Below are positions 36,790-45,769 of a DNA stretch of 64,000 bases, one piece after another. The stretch covers positions 62,001-126,000 of the forward strand of contig JAEEIU010000002.1 in assembly GCA_016281495.1 (NCBI GenBank), read 5' to 3'. Under the pieces are notes generated by a model, which made no database searches, had not been told where the DNA came from, and saw only the letters and a program-made list of their open reading frames with translations. The number at the start of each line of letters is the position of its first letter. Position 1 is the first letter of the stretch. This stretch comes from Treponema sp. GTDB taxonomy: Bacteria > Spirochaetota > Spirochaetia > Treponematales > Treponemataceae. Made by a program: the position numbers and the translations under genes.

Positions 36790-38379
36790 ATGGCTACTAT
36801 TACCTGGAACAACTTGAACACACTCAGCAGCTTTAAGGAGCTGAAAGAGTTTAAAGATTCAGTTTCACTTGCAAAAGCACTTTCGGGACAGGCAGGTGTA
36901 AAGCGTGTGGAAGAATTTTCAATTCCTATGAGCAGTTCTCTCACATACAATTATGCGGCAAAAAAAGTCAACAGACAGATAATTGCCGTATTCAAGAAAA
37001 TCACAAAAGAAGCTCAGCTTTTGGAAAAATTCCAGGCTCTGTACAACGGAGAAGTCATCAACACCGGCGAAAAACGCATGGTACTCCATCACCTGACCCG
37101 CGGACAACTTGGAAACAATGTCATGGCAGACGGAAAAAACAAGCGTGATTTCTATGTCGAACAGCAGAAGGCAATCGCAGCATTTGCAGACAAGGTTCAT
37201 TCAGGAAGAATCACCAACGAGAACGGACAGAAATATACATCAGTATGTCAGATCGGTATCGGAGGCTCAGACCTTGGACCACGCGCAATGTATCTTGCTC
37301 TTGAAAACTGGGCAAAGGCAAACGGCAAATTCAAGATGGACGCACACTTCATCTCAAACGTAGACCCGGATGATGCCGCAAGCGTACTCAATTCAATTGA
37401 CATTTCAAAGACAATTTTCATCCTTGTTTCAAAAAGCGGAACCACACTGGAAACCCTTACAAATGAATCTTTCGTAAAGGATGCAATTAAAAAGGCAGGC
37501 CTTGACGTTTCAAAGCACATGATTGCGGTTACAAGCGAAACTTCACCACTTGCAAAGAACCCGGATTACATGGCGGCATTCTTCATGGATGACTACATCG
37601 GAGGACGCTACTCTTCCACATCAGCAGTTGGCGGGGCAATCCTTTCACTTGCATTTGGTCCTGATGTATTCGCCTCATTCCTCAAGGGCGCTGCAGAAGA
37701 AGACAAGCTTGCAACCCAAAAGGACATCACAAAGAACCCTGCACTCATGGATGCATTGATTGGTGTTTATGAGCGCAACATTCTGGGACTACCTTCAACA
37801 GCAGTACTTCCATATTCACAGGCACTCAGCCGTTTCCCCGCACACCTCCAGCAGCTCGACATGGAATCCAACGGAAAGAGCGTAAACCGCTTTGGCAAAA
37901 AGATTTCATACGTTACAGGTCCAGTCATCTTTGGTGAACCGGGAACAAACGGACAGCATTCATTCTATCAGCTTTTGCATCAGGGAACAAACATCATTCC
38001 GCTTCAGTTCATCGCATTCCAGAAGAACCAGTGCGGAAAGGACATCACGATTCAGGGAAGCACAAGCCAGAAGAAACTTGCCGCAAACGTAACCGCTCAG
38101 ATCATTGCATTTGCATGCGGAAAGGATGACTCAAATCCAAACAAATTCTTTGCAGGAGAAAGACCTTCAAGCCTGATTTACGGAAAGGAAGTAAACCCAC
38201 AGTCCCTCGGTGCACTTCTTGCTCATTATGAAAACAAGGTCATGTTCCAGGGATTCCTGTGGAATGTAAACAGCTTTGACCAGGAAGGCGTTCAGCTTGG
38301 AAAGGTCCTTGCAAAGACAGTTCTTTCAGGAGAGATGAAGGGAGCTCTTGAAGCCTACGCATCACTTTTGATTAAATAA
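36790..38379 (+). CDS. pgi: Glucose-6-phosphate isomerase
   Basis: A 529-residue glycolytic enzyme that interconverts glucose-6-phosphate and fructose-6-phosphate. Family motifs: IGIGGSDLGPRAMYLALE (about 155-172), LVSKSGTTLETLTNE (about 213-227), GGRYSSTSAVGGA (about 271-283), MESNGKSVNRFGK and GTNGQHSFYQLLHQG (catalytic His). The ATG has AAAGAGG upstream. The final 8 bases overlap the 3' end of the convergent tatD gene. It is a single-gene unit; no promoter was read with confidence. Confidence 0.96.
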   Translation: MATITWNNLNTLSSFKELKEFKDSVSLAKALSGQAGVKRVEEFSIPMSSSLTYNYAAKKVNRQIIAVFKKITKEAQLLEKFQALYNGEVINTGEKRMVLHHLTRGQLGNNVMADGKNKRDFYVEQQKAIAAFADKVHSGRITNENGQKYTSVCQIGIGGSDLGPRAMYLALENWAKANGKFKMDAHFISNVDPDDAASVLNSIDISKTIFILVSKSGTTLETLTNESFVKDAIKKAGLDVSKHMIAVTSETSPLAKNPDYMAAFFMDDYIGGRYSSTSAVGGAILSLAFGPDVFASFLKGAAEEDKLATQKDITKNPALMDALIGVYERNILGLPSTAVLPYSQALSRFPAHLQQLDMESNGKSVNRFGKKISYVTGPVIFGEPGTNGQHSFYQLLHQGTNIIPLQFIAFQKNQCGKDITIQGSTSQKKLAANVTAQIIAFACGKDDSNPNKFFAGERPSSLIYGKEVNPQSLGALLAHYENKVMFQGFLWNVNSFDQEGVQLGKVLAKTVLSGEMKGALEAYASLLIK

Positions 38380-39256
38380 GTTTGAACAGACGGCGGACGT
38401 TTTCATCAACATCCGCTGACAGTTCTTCTACGGAGACCCCGCGGTGCGACGCTATAAACTCGTAAGTATGGCGTATGTTCAGCGGGGTGTTTTTTTGTCC
38501 ACGCAATGGCACAGGAGAAAGATAGGGTGCATCGGTTTCAAGCAGGATACGGTCACGCGGAATGAAATTCAAAAGCTCATGCATTTCTTCGATTTTGCTT
38601 TTCTTTGTGTAAGTCACTGCTCCGCCAAGAGCGATGTACCATCCACGGTTCAAAAACTCACGGGCCTCATCAATGCCGTATGAATAACAGTGAATGATTC
38701 CGTTGTGCCATCCCGCCTCATCAAGGCATGAGAGGGTTTCTTCAAAGGCATCTCGCGAATGAATTACAACAGGAAGCTTCAATTCTTCTGCAAGTTCAAG
38801 CTGCATCAAAAAAAGTTCACGTTCCCCTTCAATCAAATCATCGGTAAAATCATCCTGACTTCTTTTATCCGGATTATTGATGTTCCAGTGATGGTCAAGT
38901 CCGCACTCCCCTATTGCAACAAGATGTGAGCCAAACAAATCATCTGCACAAAACTTTTGTATTTCTTCCCCAAGCCTCTGTACGCACAGTTTTCTTTCAC
39001 GAATCTCATCAGGATCAGGCCATATTCCCGCAGAAAAATAAAAATACGAAAGGACCTTTTTGCGTTCATCCTCAGGCATTTTTCCAAGGCATTCCTTTAA
39101 AAACTGCAGGCGCTCTTCCATGTCGCCACACTTTGTTCCGATATCCAGGCCGAACACCGTTGACTGTTCGTTCATCTGCAAAAGAATCTGGCTGCCTTTT
39201 TGTGCATCATCCTCGCACAAACCTTCAAAATGAAAATGCGTGTCGCTGTACATCAT
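38372..39256 (-). CDS. TatD-family metal-dependent DNase/hydrolase
   Basis: A 294-residue hydrolase of the TatD (YcfH/TatD) family, with the TIM-barrel amidohydrolase fold. Metal ligands are visible: SDTHFHF at the N-terminus, GECGLDHH (Glu and His, about 127-134), PVVIHSRDA (His, about 178), IIHCYSYG (His) and LLETDAPYLSP (Asp) near 245. It lies 8 bases downstream of mutS2 and appears to be the last gene of gph-mutS2-tatD. A 12-residue insertion, compared with the usual 260-residue size, lies near 60-90. Confidence 0.92.
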   Translation of the reverse strand: MMYSDTHFHFEGLCEDDAQKGSQILLQMNEQSTVFGLDIGTKCGDMEERLQFLKECLGKMPEDERKKVLSYFYFSAGIWPDPDEIRERKLCVQRLGEEIQKFCADDLFGSHLVAIGECGLDHHWNINNPDKRSQDDFTDDLIEGERELFLMQLELAEELKLPVVIHSRDAFEETLSCLDEAGWHNGIIHCYSYGIDEAREFLNRGWYIALGGAVTYTKKSKIEEMHELLNFIPRDRILLETDAPYLSPVPLRGQKNTPLNIRHTYEFIASHRGVSVEELSADVDENVRRLFKLI

Positions 39257-39264
39257 GTCCTCCG

Positions 39265-41862
39265 CTAAAACAAGCTTACGTATGTCTTTCCTGATCCGCC
39301 GTCTTCCGGCCGTGCAAACTCAAAACTCTTTATGCCCGGATAATGGCTCAAATAATCCTGAACCGACTGCTGCAGGATTCCCTGTCCCTTTCCGTGTATG
39401 ATGCTGAACTGTCTCAGGTTATAGATTGCGCACAAATCAAGCTGTCTTTCCAAAGCCTTTACCGCTTCTTCCTGCCTCATGCCCAAAAGCCTTAACTCAA
39501 ATACAGGACGGTCGTTTCCATATTCTCCGCTCGCAGTTTCCACAACAACAGAAGGTTTGTTCTGAACGGTTATCTTATGCACTGGTTCAATCAGCTTTTC
39601 ATCGACATCCATTTTAAGTGAGCCAAAGAGGACAGTCCATGTGCCGTTTTTATTTTTCTGCACCAGAGTTCCCTGCCTCCTGTTTTTTCCCGCAAAGATT
39701 TCAACTCCCGGTTCAAGTACAGTCTTAACAATTTCCGTCTTTTGTTTTTTTTCTTTTGGAAGTTCCAGCTGCTGTACTGTCGCATGCTCAAGGGCTTCGG
39801 TATTTGACATCCTCTTCTTTGTCTTTTTTCCGCTGGCTTTACCGTGTTCCCTTGCCTTTGAAATCCTCATGCCGTTTTCCGCAAACTTTTCCTTTTCTTT
39901 TTCAAGGGATTCTTTTTCCTGTTCTATAAGCTTTTCTTCTTCCTGAATGTGAACGTCTTGTTCTTCGATTTTTTGCCCCAGTTCAGAAATGAATGATTTT
40001 ACCGCAAGAGTTTTTTCACGGTTGATTTCTCCTTCGCGCAATTCACGCACAAGGTTTTCTAGCTGGCTTCTTGTCTGAATCAAAAACTCTGAGCTTTGCG
40101 AATGTTCCCTCTGCAAAAGTTCTATTTCTTTTTCCTTGTTTTTGATTTCCTTTTGATGAATCCTGATTTCCTTTTCTTCCAGCTCGCGTAACTTTGACCT
40201 TTCCTGTTTTTGAATCTCATCGAGTTCAATATGTTTTTGGTTCAATCCCTTTATCAGGACCGATACATCCGCCTGCTCACCGTCAATGTAATTTCTTGCC
40301 GCCTGCACTACAGATTCAGGAAGACCTGAACGGCTTGCTATGTCCAGAGCATGAGACTGTCCCGGAACTCCCATAAGAAGATGATAGGTCGGACTCATTG
40401 TTTCAGAATCGAATTCAACGGAAGCATTTACGCAGCTTGGATTTGTGTATCCGTAATTCTTGAGGATTCCGTGATGTGTTGTTACGACGACAAATGCCCG
40501 CTTTTCAATCAGGGTATCCAAAGCCGCCATTGCTATTGCACCACCTTCCTGAGGATCGGTTCCGCTTGCAAGCTCATCAAGAAGCACAAGAGATTTTTCA
40601 TTTGCATTTTCAAGCATCTGTGCCATGCGCTTCATATGGCCGGAGAATGTACTGAGCGAATCGTCAATCGACTGTTCATCACCTATATCCGCAAAAACCG
40701 AAGAAAAATACGGGAGCCTTGTCCCCTCAAGTGCTGGAACAGGGAAGCCCGCCTGATTCAACAGTGCAAAGAGTGCGATTGTCTTTAGCGTAACGGTCTT
40801 TCCACCTGTGTTTGGACCTGTTATGACCATTACCCTTTTTCCGTCCATAAAACGTATGTCAACAGGAACGGCCTTTTCTCCAAGCAATGGATGTCTTGCA
40901 CCAAGAATCACGGGAGGTTCCTTTTCCAAATCACATGTCTCACAGTAAATGCCACGAACAGTCTGCTGCCATTTGGAAGAAGCCATGGTCATGTCAAGCT
41001 CGATCATGATGTCCCATGCCAGTTCAAAAGACTCTCGATTTTCACCAAGATTAAAAGTGAGTTCACAGAACAAACGCCTCAGTTCAGCATTCAATTCAAA
41101 CTCAGCCTGAACCAGATCATTGTTGGCACGAACTATTTCATCCGGCTCAATGTAAATCGTCTGACCGGAAGAAGAAACCTCATGCACAATTCCCTTTATC
41201 TCGCTCCTGTGGTCTGCACGAACTGCAAGAAGCTCCCTGTCCTGTCTGTATGCCGGAACCGTTGACTGTAATGCCGATGACAAAGTTGAATCCGATGTGT
41301 AGCGGCGTATTGCATTTTCAATTTCCCTGTGCAATGCCTGAATCTTCTCACGATATGCCCTGAGCGAGGGTATGTCCTTTACCTGACCCGAATCATCAAG
41401 CAGATAGAAAATTTGTTTTTCAGCGGACGACAAATCAGGAAGCTTTTCGGCACATTCAAGCAAAAGTGGAATTTCCATCTCTTTGGATGCAGTGCATAAC
41501 GATGTTTTGATTTTTGAAACTGAACGGCAGAAAATACCCAAGGCAAATATCTGGTCCTGTTCAAGCTGGGCACCTTCAACTCCAAGAAAACGGAAGAGCG
41601 GTTTTATCTCCGGCCATCCGTTAAGGCTTGCGGCATACGAAGAATGCAAAAACACATTCCATTCACGTCCAAGTTTTTTCTGTCGTTCTATAAAAACTTC
41701 ATCCGATGAACTTTCACGTTTTGACAAAAGTGCATGACCTTCCTCGCTTACACAAAAGCCTGCAATCTTATCCCTTATGCGGTAAAAGTCAAGCTCACGA
41801 GCAACATCACCTTTTAAATATTCGTCTTTGTTTTCTTCCTTTTCGTCAATCATTCCTTCCAT
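39265..41862 (-). CDS. mutS2: MutS2 endonuclease/ATPase
   Basis: An 865-residue MutS2, which in other bacteria suppresses recombination or rescues collided ribosomes. After the N-terminal lever domains, the ATPase core begins at about 340 with ITGPNTGGKTVTL (Walker A), followed by the DIGDEQSIDDSLSTFSGHM block and Walker B LVLLDELASGTDP. A long charged coiled coil (about 530-700) follows. The C-terminal Smr domain occupies about 780-865; its nuclease-associated LDLRG motif is replaced by ELRLLGMR, while HGKGQGIL is retained. It starts 3 bases after the gph stop with a weak ribosome-binding site, suggesting translational coupling. The Smr deviation may reduce nuclease activity; this is inference. 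Confidence 0.93.
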   Translation of the reverse strand: MEGMIDEKEENKDEYLKGDVARELDFYRIRDKIAGFCVSEEGHALLSKRESSSDEVFIERQKKLGREWNVFLHSSYAASLNGWPEIKPLFRFLGVEGAQLEQDQIFALGIFCRSVSKIKTSLCTASKEMEIPLLLECAEKLPDLSSAEKQIFYLLDDSGQVKDIPSLRAYREKIQALHREIENAIRRYTSDSTLSSALQSTVPAYRQDRELLAVRADHRSEIKGIVHEVSSSGQTIYIEPDEIVRANNDLVQAEFELNAELRRLFCELTFNLGENRESFELAWDIMIELDMTMASSKWQQTVRGIYCETCDLEKEPPVILGARHPLLGEKAVPVDIRFMDGKRVMVITGPNTGGKTVTLKTIALFALLNQAGFPVPALEGTRLPYFSSVFADIGDEQSIDDSLSTFSGHMKRMAQMLENANEKSLVLLDELASGTDPQEGGAIAMAALDTLIEKRAFVVVTTHHGILKNYGYTNPSCVNASVEFDSETMSPTYHLLMGVPGQSHALDIASRSGLPESVVQAARNYIDGEQADVSVLIKGLNQKHIELDEIQKQERSKLRELEEKEIRIHQKEIKNKEKEIELLQREHSQSSEFLIQTRSQLENLVRELREGEINREKTLAVKSFISELGQKIEEQDVHIQEEEKLIEQEKESLEKEKEKFAENGMRISKAREHGKASGKKTKKRMSNTEALEHATVQQLELPKEKKQKTEIVKTVLEPGVEIFAGKNRRQGTLVQKNKNGTWTVLFGSLKMDVDEKLIEPVHKITVQNKPSVVVETASGEYGNDRPVFELRLLGMRQEEAVKALERQLDLCAIYNLRQFSIIHGKGQGILQQSVQDYLSHYPGIKSFEFARPEDGGSGKTYVSLF

Positions 41863-41865
41863 TTT

Positions 41866-42531
41866 TCATACCATAACAATTGCGGCAACTTCTTCCGGGC
41901 TGTCGGCAATGCAGACTGCACCGTGCTCAATTAAAAAATCCCTCGACCTGAATCCCCAGGAAGCGGAAATGCATTCAAGCCCCGCATTTTTTGCAGTTAA
42001 AATGTCAACATCGGAATCTCCGACATAAACAACCTTATCTTTTTGAATCTTCCATTTTTCAAGAATCGCAAGAACGGAATCTGGAGCAGGTTTCCTTCTG
42101 ATTCCAGCCGATTCTTTTTCGCCAACTGAAACTTCAACTTCTATATATTTTGAAAAGAATATCTTTGAAAGTTCCTTTACCTGTTCATCTGGCTTATTGG
42201 AAACAATGGCACATTTTATTCCTGATGAGGATATTTTTTCAAGCATGGGAAGGATGCCGTCATATGGTCCTGTTTTTACCAGGCAGTTTTCCGCATAGAT
42301 TTTATGCATGGCATCTAGGGCAGCCTCATAATCAGGATTCTGCCTTCCCCCCGGAACCGCCTTTTCCATCAGGACGCCAAGACCGTTTCCCACAAAGTTC
42401 CTCACTTCATCTATCGTGCGTTTTGGGAATCCATATTGCTCCAGGGCATAATTGCAGCTGTCCGCTATGTCATCCAGAGTATTGAGCAATGTTCCGTCTA
42501 AATCAAAAACAACACCTTCTATCGTATTCAA
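41866..42531 (-). CDS. HAD-superfamily phosphoglycolate phosphatase-like
   Basis: A 221-residue phosphatase of HAD subfamily IA. Motif I FDLDGTLLNT (nucleophile Asp at about 10), motif II IVSNKP, motif III Lys in RRKPAPDSV and motif IV VGDSDVDILTAKNAG are all intact, with a 70-residue helical cap between I and II. The cap and the GGRQNP region resemble Gph (phosphoglycolate phosphatase). The start is a TTG, chosen because AAGGAAGG lies 6 bases upstream and no ATG fits. It is the first gene of the gph-mutS2-tatD unit. Confidence 0.85.
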   Translation of the reverse strand: MNTIEGVVFDLDGTLLNTLDDIADSCNYALEQYGFPKRTIDEVRNFVGNGLGVLMEKAVPGGRQNPDYEAALDAMHKIYAENCLVKTGPYDGILPMLEKISSSGIKCAIVSNKPDEQVKELSKIFFSKYIEVEVSVGEKESAGIRRKPAPDSVLAILEKWKIQKDKVVYVGDSDVDILTAKNAGLECISASWGFRSRDFLIEHGAVCIADSPEEVAAIVMV

Positions 42532-42562
42532 CTTGAGCCTTCCTTATATTTCAGTTTCCGGG

Positions 42563-42591
42563 ATTATATCATATTACAAAAGATTTGTCAG
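42563..42591 (-). promoter_or_regulatory. Promoter of the gph-mutS2-tatD unit
   Basis: On the minus strand: -35 CTGACA (42586-42591), 17-base spacer, -10 TATAAT (42563-42568) preceded by TGA. The predicted start near 42556 gives a 25-base leader with AAGGAAGG. Confidence 0.75.
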
Positions 42592-42633
42592 TTTGGCTTT
42601 ATCATGTCATAAAGTGGAATTCAGTTTCGACCC

Positions 42634-42663
42634 TTGATTTTTACAATATTGTTAATCTATAAT
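42634..42663 (+). promoter_or_regulatory. Promoter of the DUF2157 gene with a leaderless start
   Basis: -35 TTGATT (42634-42639), 18-base spacer, perfect -10 TATAAT (42658-42663), then 6 bases to the ATG at 42670. No ribosome-binding site is present; the predicted start coincides with the ATG. Confidence 0.7.
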
Positions 42664-42669
42664 TAAATC

Positions 42670-45024
42670 ATGGATACAGATAATTACCGCTGGCTCCTGC
42701 ATCAGGTTCCAGAGTTTAAAGAGAAAAAGATAATCGACCCTCAGTCTGCTGAAAACCTCCGGGATTTCTGCACTAAAAAACTTATTGAGGCCACCCAAGC
42801 TCAGCAGGCGGCAGACAGGCAGATGCAGGCACAACTGGCTCAAGTCCAAAAGGTACAGACAGAATATGCTGCAGAAGTAGAACAAAGAAAAAAGATAAAC
42901 TGGGTTCCTGTAATTCTTACTGTTATTTCCAGCATTCTTGTTGCAGGTGGTCTCATTTCCCTGATTGCATACAACTGGGCGTTTATCAGCAGGACAACAA
43001 AGACAATTGCAGCAGTTTTGATTTTGCTCGGCATTCAGGCAGCTGTTTTAATCTGCAAATTCAAAGGAAAAATGGAAAAAACTGCGGTACGCGAAAGCCT
43101 TGGCATAGTATGGGCCATAATGTTTGGAGCCGTGGTAGCCTTTATCTCCCAGATCCTCCGTCTTCCATCCAATACAAGTGCGTTTATTGCGCTATGGGCT
43201 GTATCTTCAGTTCTTGTACTCTATTCAACAAAATCTGACATTGTTTTCTATTTTAACCTGGTACTTGGAATTGCATACATCTGCTCCACAAAATATTACG
43301 GTGACTCATCATCCCTGATTTACGTTTTATTCGCATCCCTGATTCCATACGCCATCATTCGCAAAAGTCAGGTCATCAAATGGTTCCTGATTATCTATGC
43401 TGTTTCCATGATGGGATTCTGCCTTGACAAAACTGTTCCGGGACTTTGGATTGTAGCATATACATCCCTGCTTGCCATTTTTGCCATGTCCAAAAACAAA
43501 GAAACCAGCATTGTTTTTTCATGTGCGCTCCTCTTCATGCTTGTACTGCTGACATTCGGATATTTCTGGGAAGATATCGGCTGGAATTATATCCGTACAA
43601 GTCCTTCACATCATCTGGACGGTTCAATACTCGATGCAATTCTTACAGGCTCACTTTTTGCATTCTGCATCGGGCGGACCATTTACAGGACATTCATCAA
43701 AAAAGAAAAAAACAAAGTCAACCTGATTGCGATTTTCCCCGTGGTCATACTGATCCTTTATCTGGTTCATTCTGCATGCTACGACAGCATCAATACAACA
43801 GCTCTGGCCTCTGCCGTATTGATCCTGATGGGATTCATCATCACCGCAATTCTTGCCCTGAGCGACAGACAGGGATGGTTCCTTATTCCTCTTTTCCTGA
43901 TTTTGATTCAATTCATGGTTAACATGATATACAATCCACTTGCCGCTTTCTTCTGTTTCCTGCTTTTTACAGTTGCCATTCTATCGCTCCGCGTAAAATA
44001 CCTAAAGCTCGAATTCAATTTCATAGAATCAATCCTTTCAAGAATTACACTGCTGGTTTTGTTCCTTGCGCTTATGATCTGTTCATTTTCCATAAGCCGA
44101 TACACAGAATTGACACTGGAACATTATTCCTCCATAATTCTTTTTTCAATTGTAACAGTATTTTCTCTTGTGGCATTTTTCATTTCAGTGAACAAAAAAG
44201 GATTTGCCGCCATATTTGACCTGATTGTTTTTCCAACATGCGGTTTTATAATTTCAATTCTCCAACACTGGCCGGAAATCGATACGGTATCCTTAACATT
44301 GATAACCATGGCTGTAATGTCGGTTTTAGGCATGTACTCGCTGATGATAAAGAAAAACGGAAAAATGTCATTATATGTTTTCTCCATTCCGATTTTACTT
44401 TTCCCAATCACAGCATTCACATCATTTGATGCAACTTTCATCCTGGTGATTTTGATCATATGTCTTTTTGCATGGCTTTCGACCCTCTTTTCTCTTTTTG
44501 GAAGAAAGGAAATGGGCATAATAGGAGCCATTGTCGGGACAATCGGATTCTTGTTCACCGCATATTTAAATCCCGGCTTTATGTGCCTCCTCAAAAATTC
44601 GGTACCGGTAGTTTACACCATCGGTTTCTTTATCGCTTTGGCATTATTCCTTGCATCCGGATTTTTTGCCACAAGGGAAATGATAAAAAACAAAAAATGG
44701 ATTAACCCGATTCTTTTTGTTCATCCGCTTTTGCTTTATATTGTTGCATGCATTCCTCATTCCTACAACAATGAGCCAACCCATTTCATATGCTCGATCT
44801 GCTTTGCGCTTTTTGTTCTATTCTTCATTTATTACCTTATCAAGGCATCGGTATCCTCTTCTCTTGCACTGGCAAACCTTTCTACCGTATTTCTGGGTAT
44901 TTTCGTAATAATCAAATTCTTTGTTGAAGACTTCAGCTTGATTGCAAAAGGACTTGTATTCATCGGACTTGGAGTGGCAATCGCACTTATAAACATTTTC
45001 CTTTCCAGGAGAAGCAAAAAATGA
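42670..45024 (+). CDS. DUF2157 polytopic membrane protein
   Basis: A 784-residue inner-membrane protein. The cytoplasmic N-terminus (about 1-75) is a helical region with a Gln-rich coiled coil. The DUF2157 core begins at about 80 with VPVILTVISSILVAGGLISLIAYNW, followed by roughly 20 further hydrophobic segments to the end. The function of DUF2157 proteins is unknown; they are commonly paired with a GDYXXLXY protein, as here, where the next gene overlaps by the four bases ATGA. The start has no Shine-Dalgarno, while the overlapping second gene relies on coupling. The protein is longer than the usual 350-450-residue family member, with an extra C-terminal set of membrane helices that may correspond to the DUF4401 part seen as separate genes in other bacteria. 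Confidence 0.78.
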   Translation: MDTDNYRWLLHQVPEFKEKKIIDPQSAENLRDFCTKKLIEATQAQQAADRQMQAQLAQVQKVQTEYAAEVEQRKKINWVPVILTVISSILVAGGLISLIAYNWAFISRTTKTIAAVLILLGIQAAVLICKFKGKMEKTAVRESLGIVWAIMFGAVVAFISQILRLPSNTSAFIALWAVSSVLVLYSTKSDIVFYFNLVLGIAYICSTKYYGDSSSLIYVLFASLIPYAIIRKSQVIKWFLIIYAVSMMGFCLDKTVPGLWIVAYTSLLAIFAMSKNKETSIVFSCALLFMLVLLTFGYFWEDIGWNYIRTSPSHHLDGSILDAILTGSLFAFCIGRTIYRTFIKKEKNKVNLIAIFPVVILILYLVHSACYDSINTTALASAVLILMGFIITAILALSDRQGWFLIPLFLILIQFMVNMIYNPLAAFFCFLLFTVAILSLRVKYLKLEFNFIESILSRITLLVLFLALMICSFSISRYTELTLEHYSSIILFSIVTVFSLVAFFISVNKKGFAAIFDLIVFPTCGFIISILQHWPEIDTVSLTLITMAVMSVLGMYSLMIKKNGKMSLYVFSIPILLFPITAFTSFDATFILVILIICLFAWLSTLFSLFGRKEMGIIGAIVGTIGFLFTAYLNPGFMCLLKNSVPVVYTIGFFIALALFLASGFFATREMIKNKKWINPILFVHPLLLYIVACIPHSYNNEPTHFICSICFALFVLFFIYYLIKASVSSSLALANLSTVFLGIFVIIKFFVEDFSLIAKGLVFIGLGVAIALINIFLSRRSKK

Positions 45025-45632
45025 AAAATACTATCTTGAAAAAAATATTTCCGTTTTTTATCGCCGCAGTAATTCTTCAGCTTGGAGCACTTGCATTCAT
45101 CCTGTTCCGATCAAACTCTATTAAAAATGATGCAGAAAAATCAAACAGGATAGCCAGATTCAAATGTGAAATGAGGGATCCGTACAATCCTTTCAAGGGC
45201 CGCTATGTTCAGCTTTATCTAGGAGAATCTTCCAAAGCCTTTTCTGACTTGGACATACAGAGCAACGAGGTCAGGTACATTCAGAGGAATACGCCGATAG
45301 TATTCTGCATTCTAAAAAAAGATGCCGACGGATCATTCAGGATTACAGGCCTCAGGGCAGAAGAACCGGATGATTCGCACCTGTTTGTCCGCGCAAGAAT
45401 GCATTACTGGGGAGACATGGTTTCACTAGAATTCCCGTTTATTGAATATTACATGCAGGAAAACTATGCCCGCGAAGTTGATTCACTTGGATCGGCATTT
45501 TATGACCTTGAACCCCAGATAGAGGTTTATATAGACAGGCACGGCAACTGCATTCAAAAGGCCCTTTACGTCAACGGAAGCGAAACCATTGAGGATTACA
45601 TAAAATCCTTACTGTCACAAAGGCAGATTTAG
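45021..45632 (+). CDS. GDYXXLXY-family membrane-anchored protein
   Basis: A 203-residue protein with one N-terminal membrane helix (about 9-30) and an extracytoplasmic domain. The family motif occurs as DPYNPFKGRYVQLYL at about 54-68, where GDY is replaced by GRY, and the second conserved block is FPFIEYYMQENYAREV at about 137-152. The start ATG overlaps the stop of the DUF2157 gene (ATGA), the arrangement usual for this pair. The pair is widespread but uncharacterised. A repeat array begins about 14 bases after the stop codon. Confidence 0.78.
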   Translation: MKNTILKKIFPFFIAAVILQLGALAFILFRSNSIKNDAEKSNRIARFKCEMRDPYNPFKGRYVQLYLGESSKAFSDLDIQSNEVRYIQRNTPIVFCILKKDADGSFRITGLRAEEPDDSHLFVRARMHYWGDMVSLEFPFIEYYMQENYAREVDSLGSAFYDLEPQIEVYIDRHGNCIQKALYVNGSETIEDYIKSLLSQRQI

Positions 45633-45645
45633 CCAGGAAAACTAC

Positions 45646-45700
45646 GCATTACGAATTACGAATTACGAATTACGAATTGCGCATTACGAATTAAGAATTC
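45646..45700. repeat. AT-rich GAATTAC tandem repeat array
   Basis: The longest array in the window: four tandem ACGAATT units, then GCGCATTACGAATTAAGAATT. Units match 13005-13037 and, in part, the single copy at 52684-52700 around a start codon. It is followed by the ilvD leader. Confidence 0.8.
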
Positions 45701-45769
45701 CCTATTGAATTTTATAATGAGGGGCTGTAAAATGTTCCTTATTATTTGAATCATAATCGAGGTTTGTTT

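Noticed and set aside
45646..45700. Repeat array considered as a CRISPR
   Set aside because: The units are 7 bases without spacers, and no cas gene is in the window.
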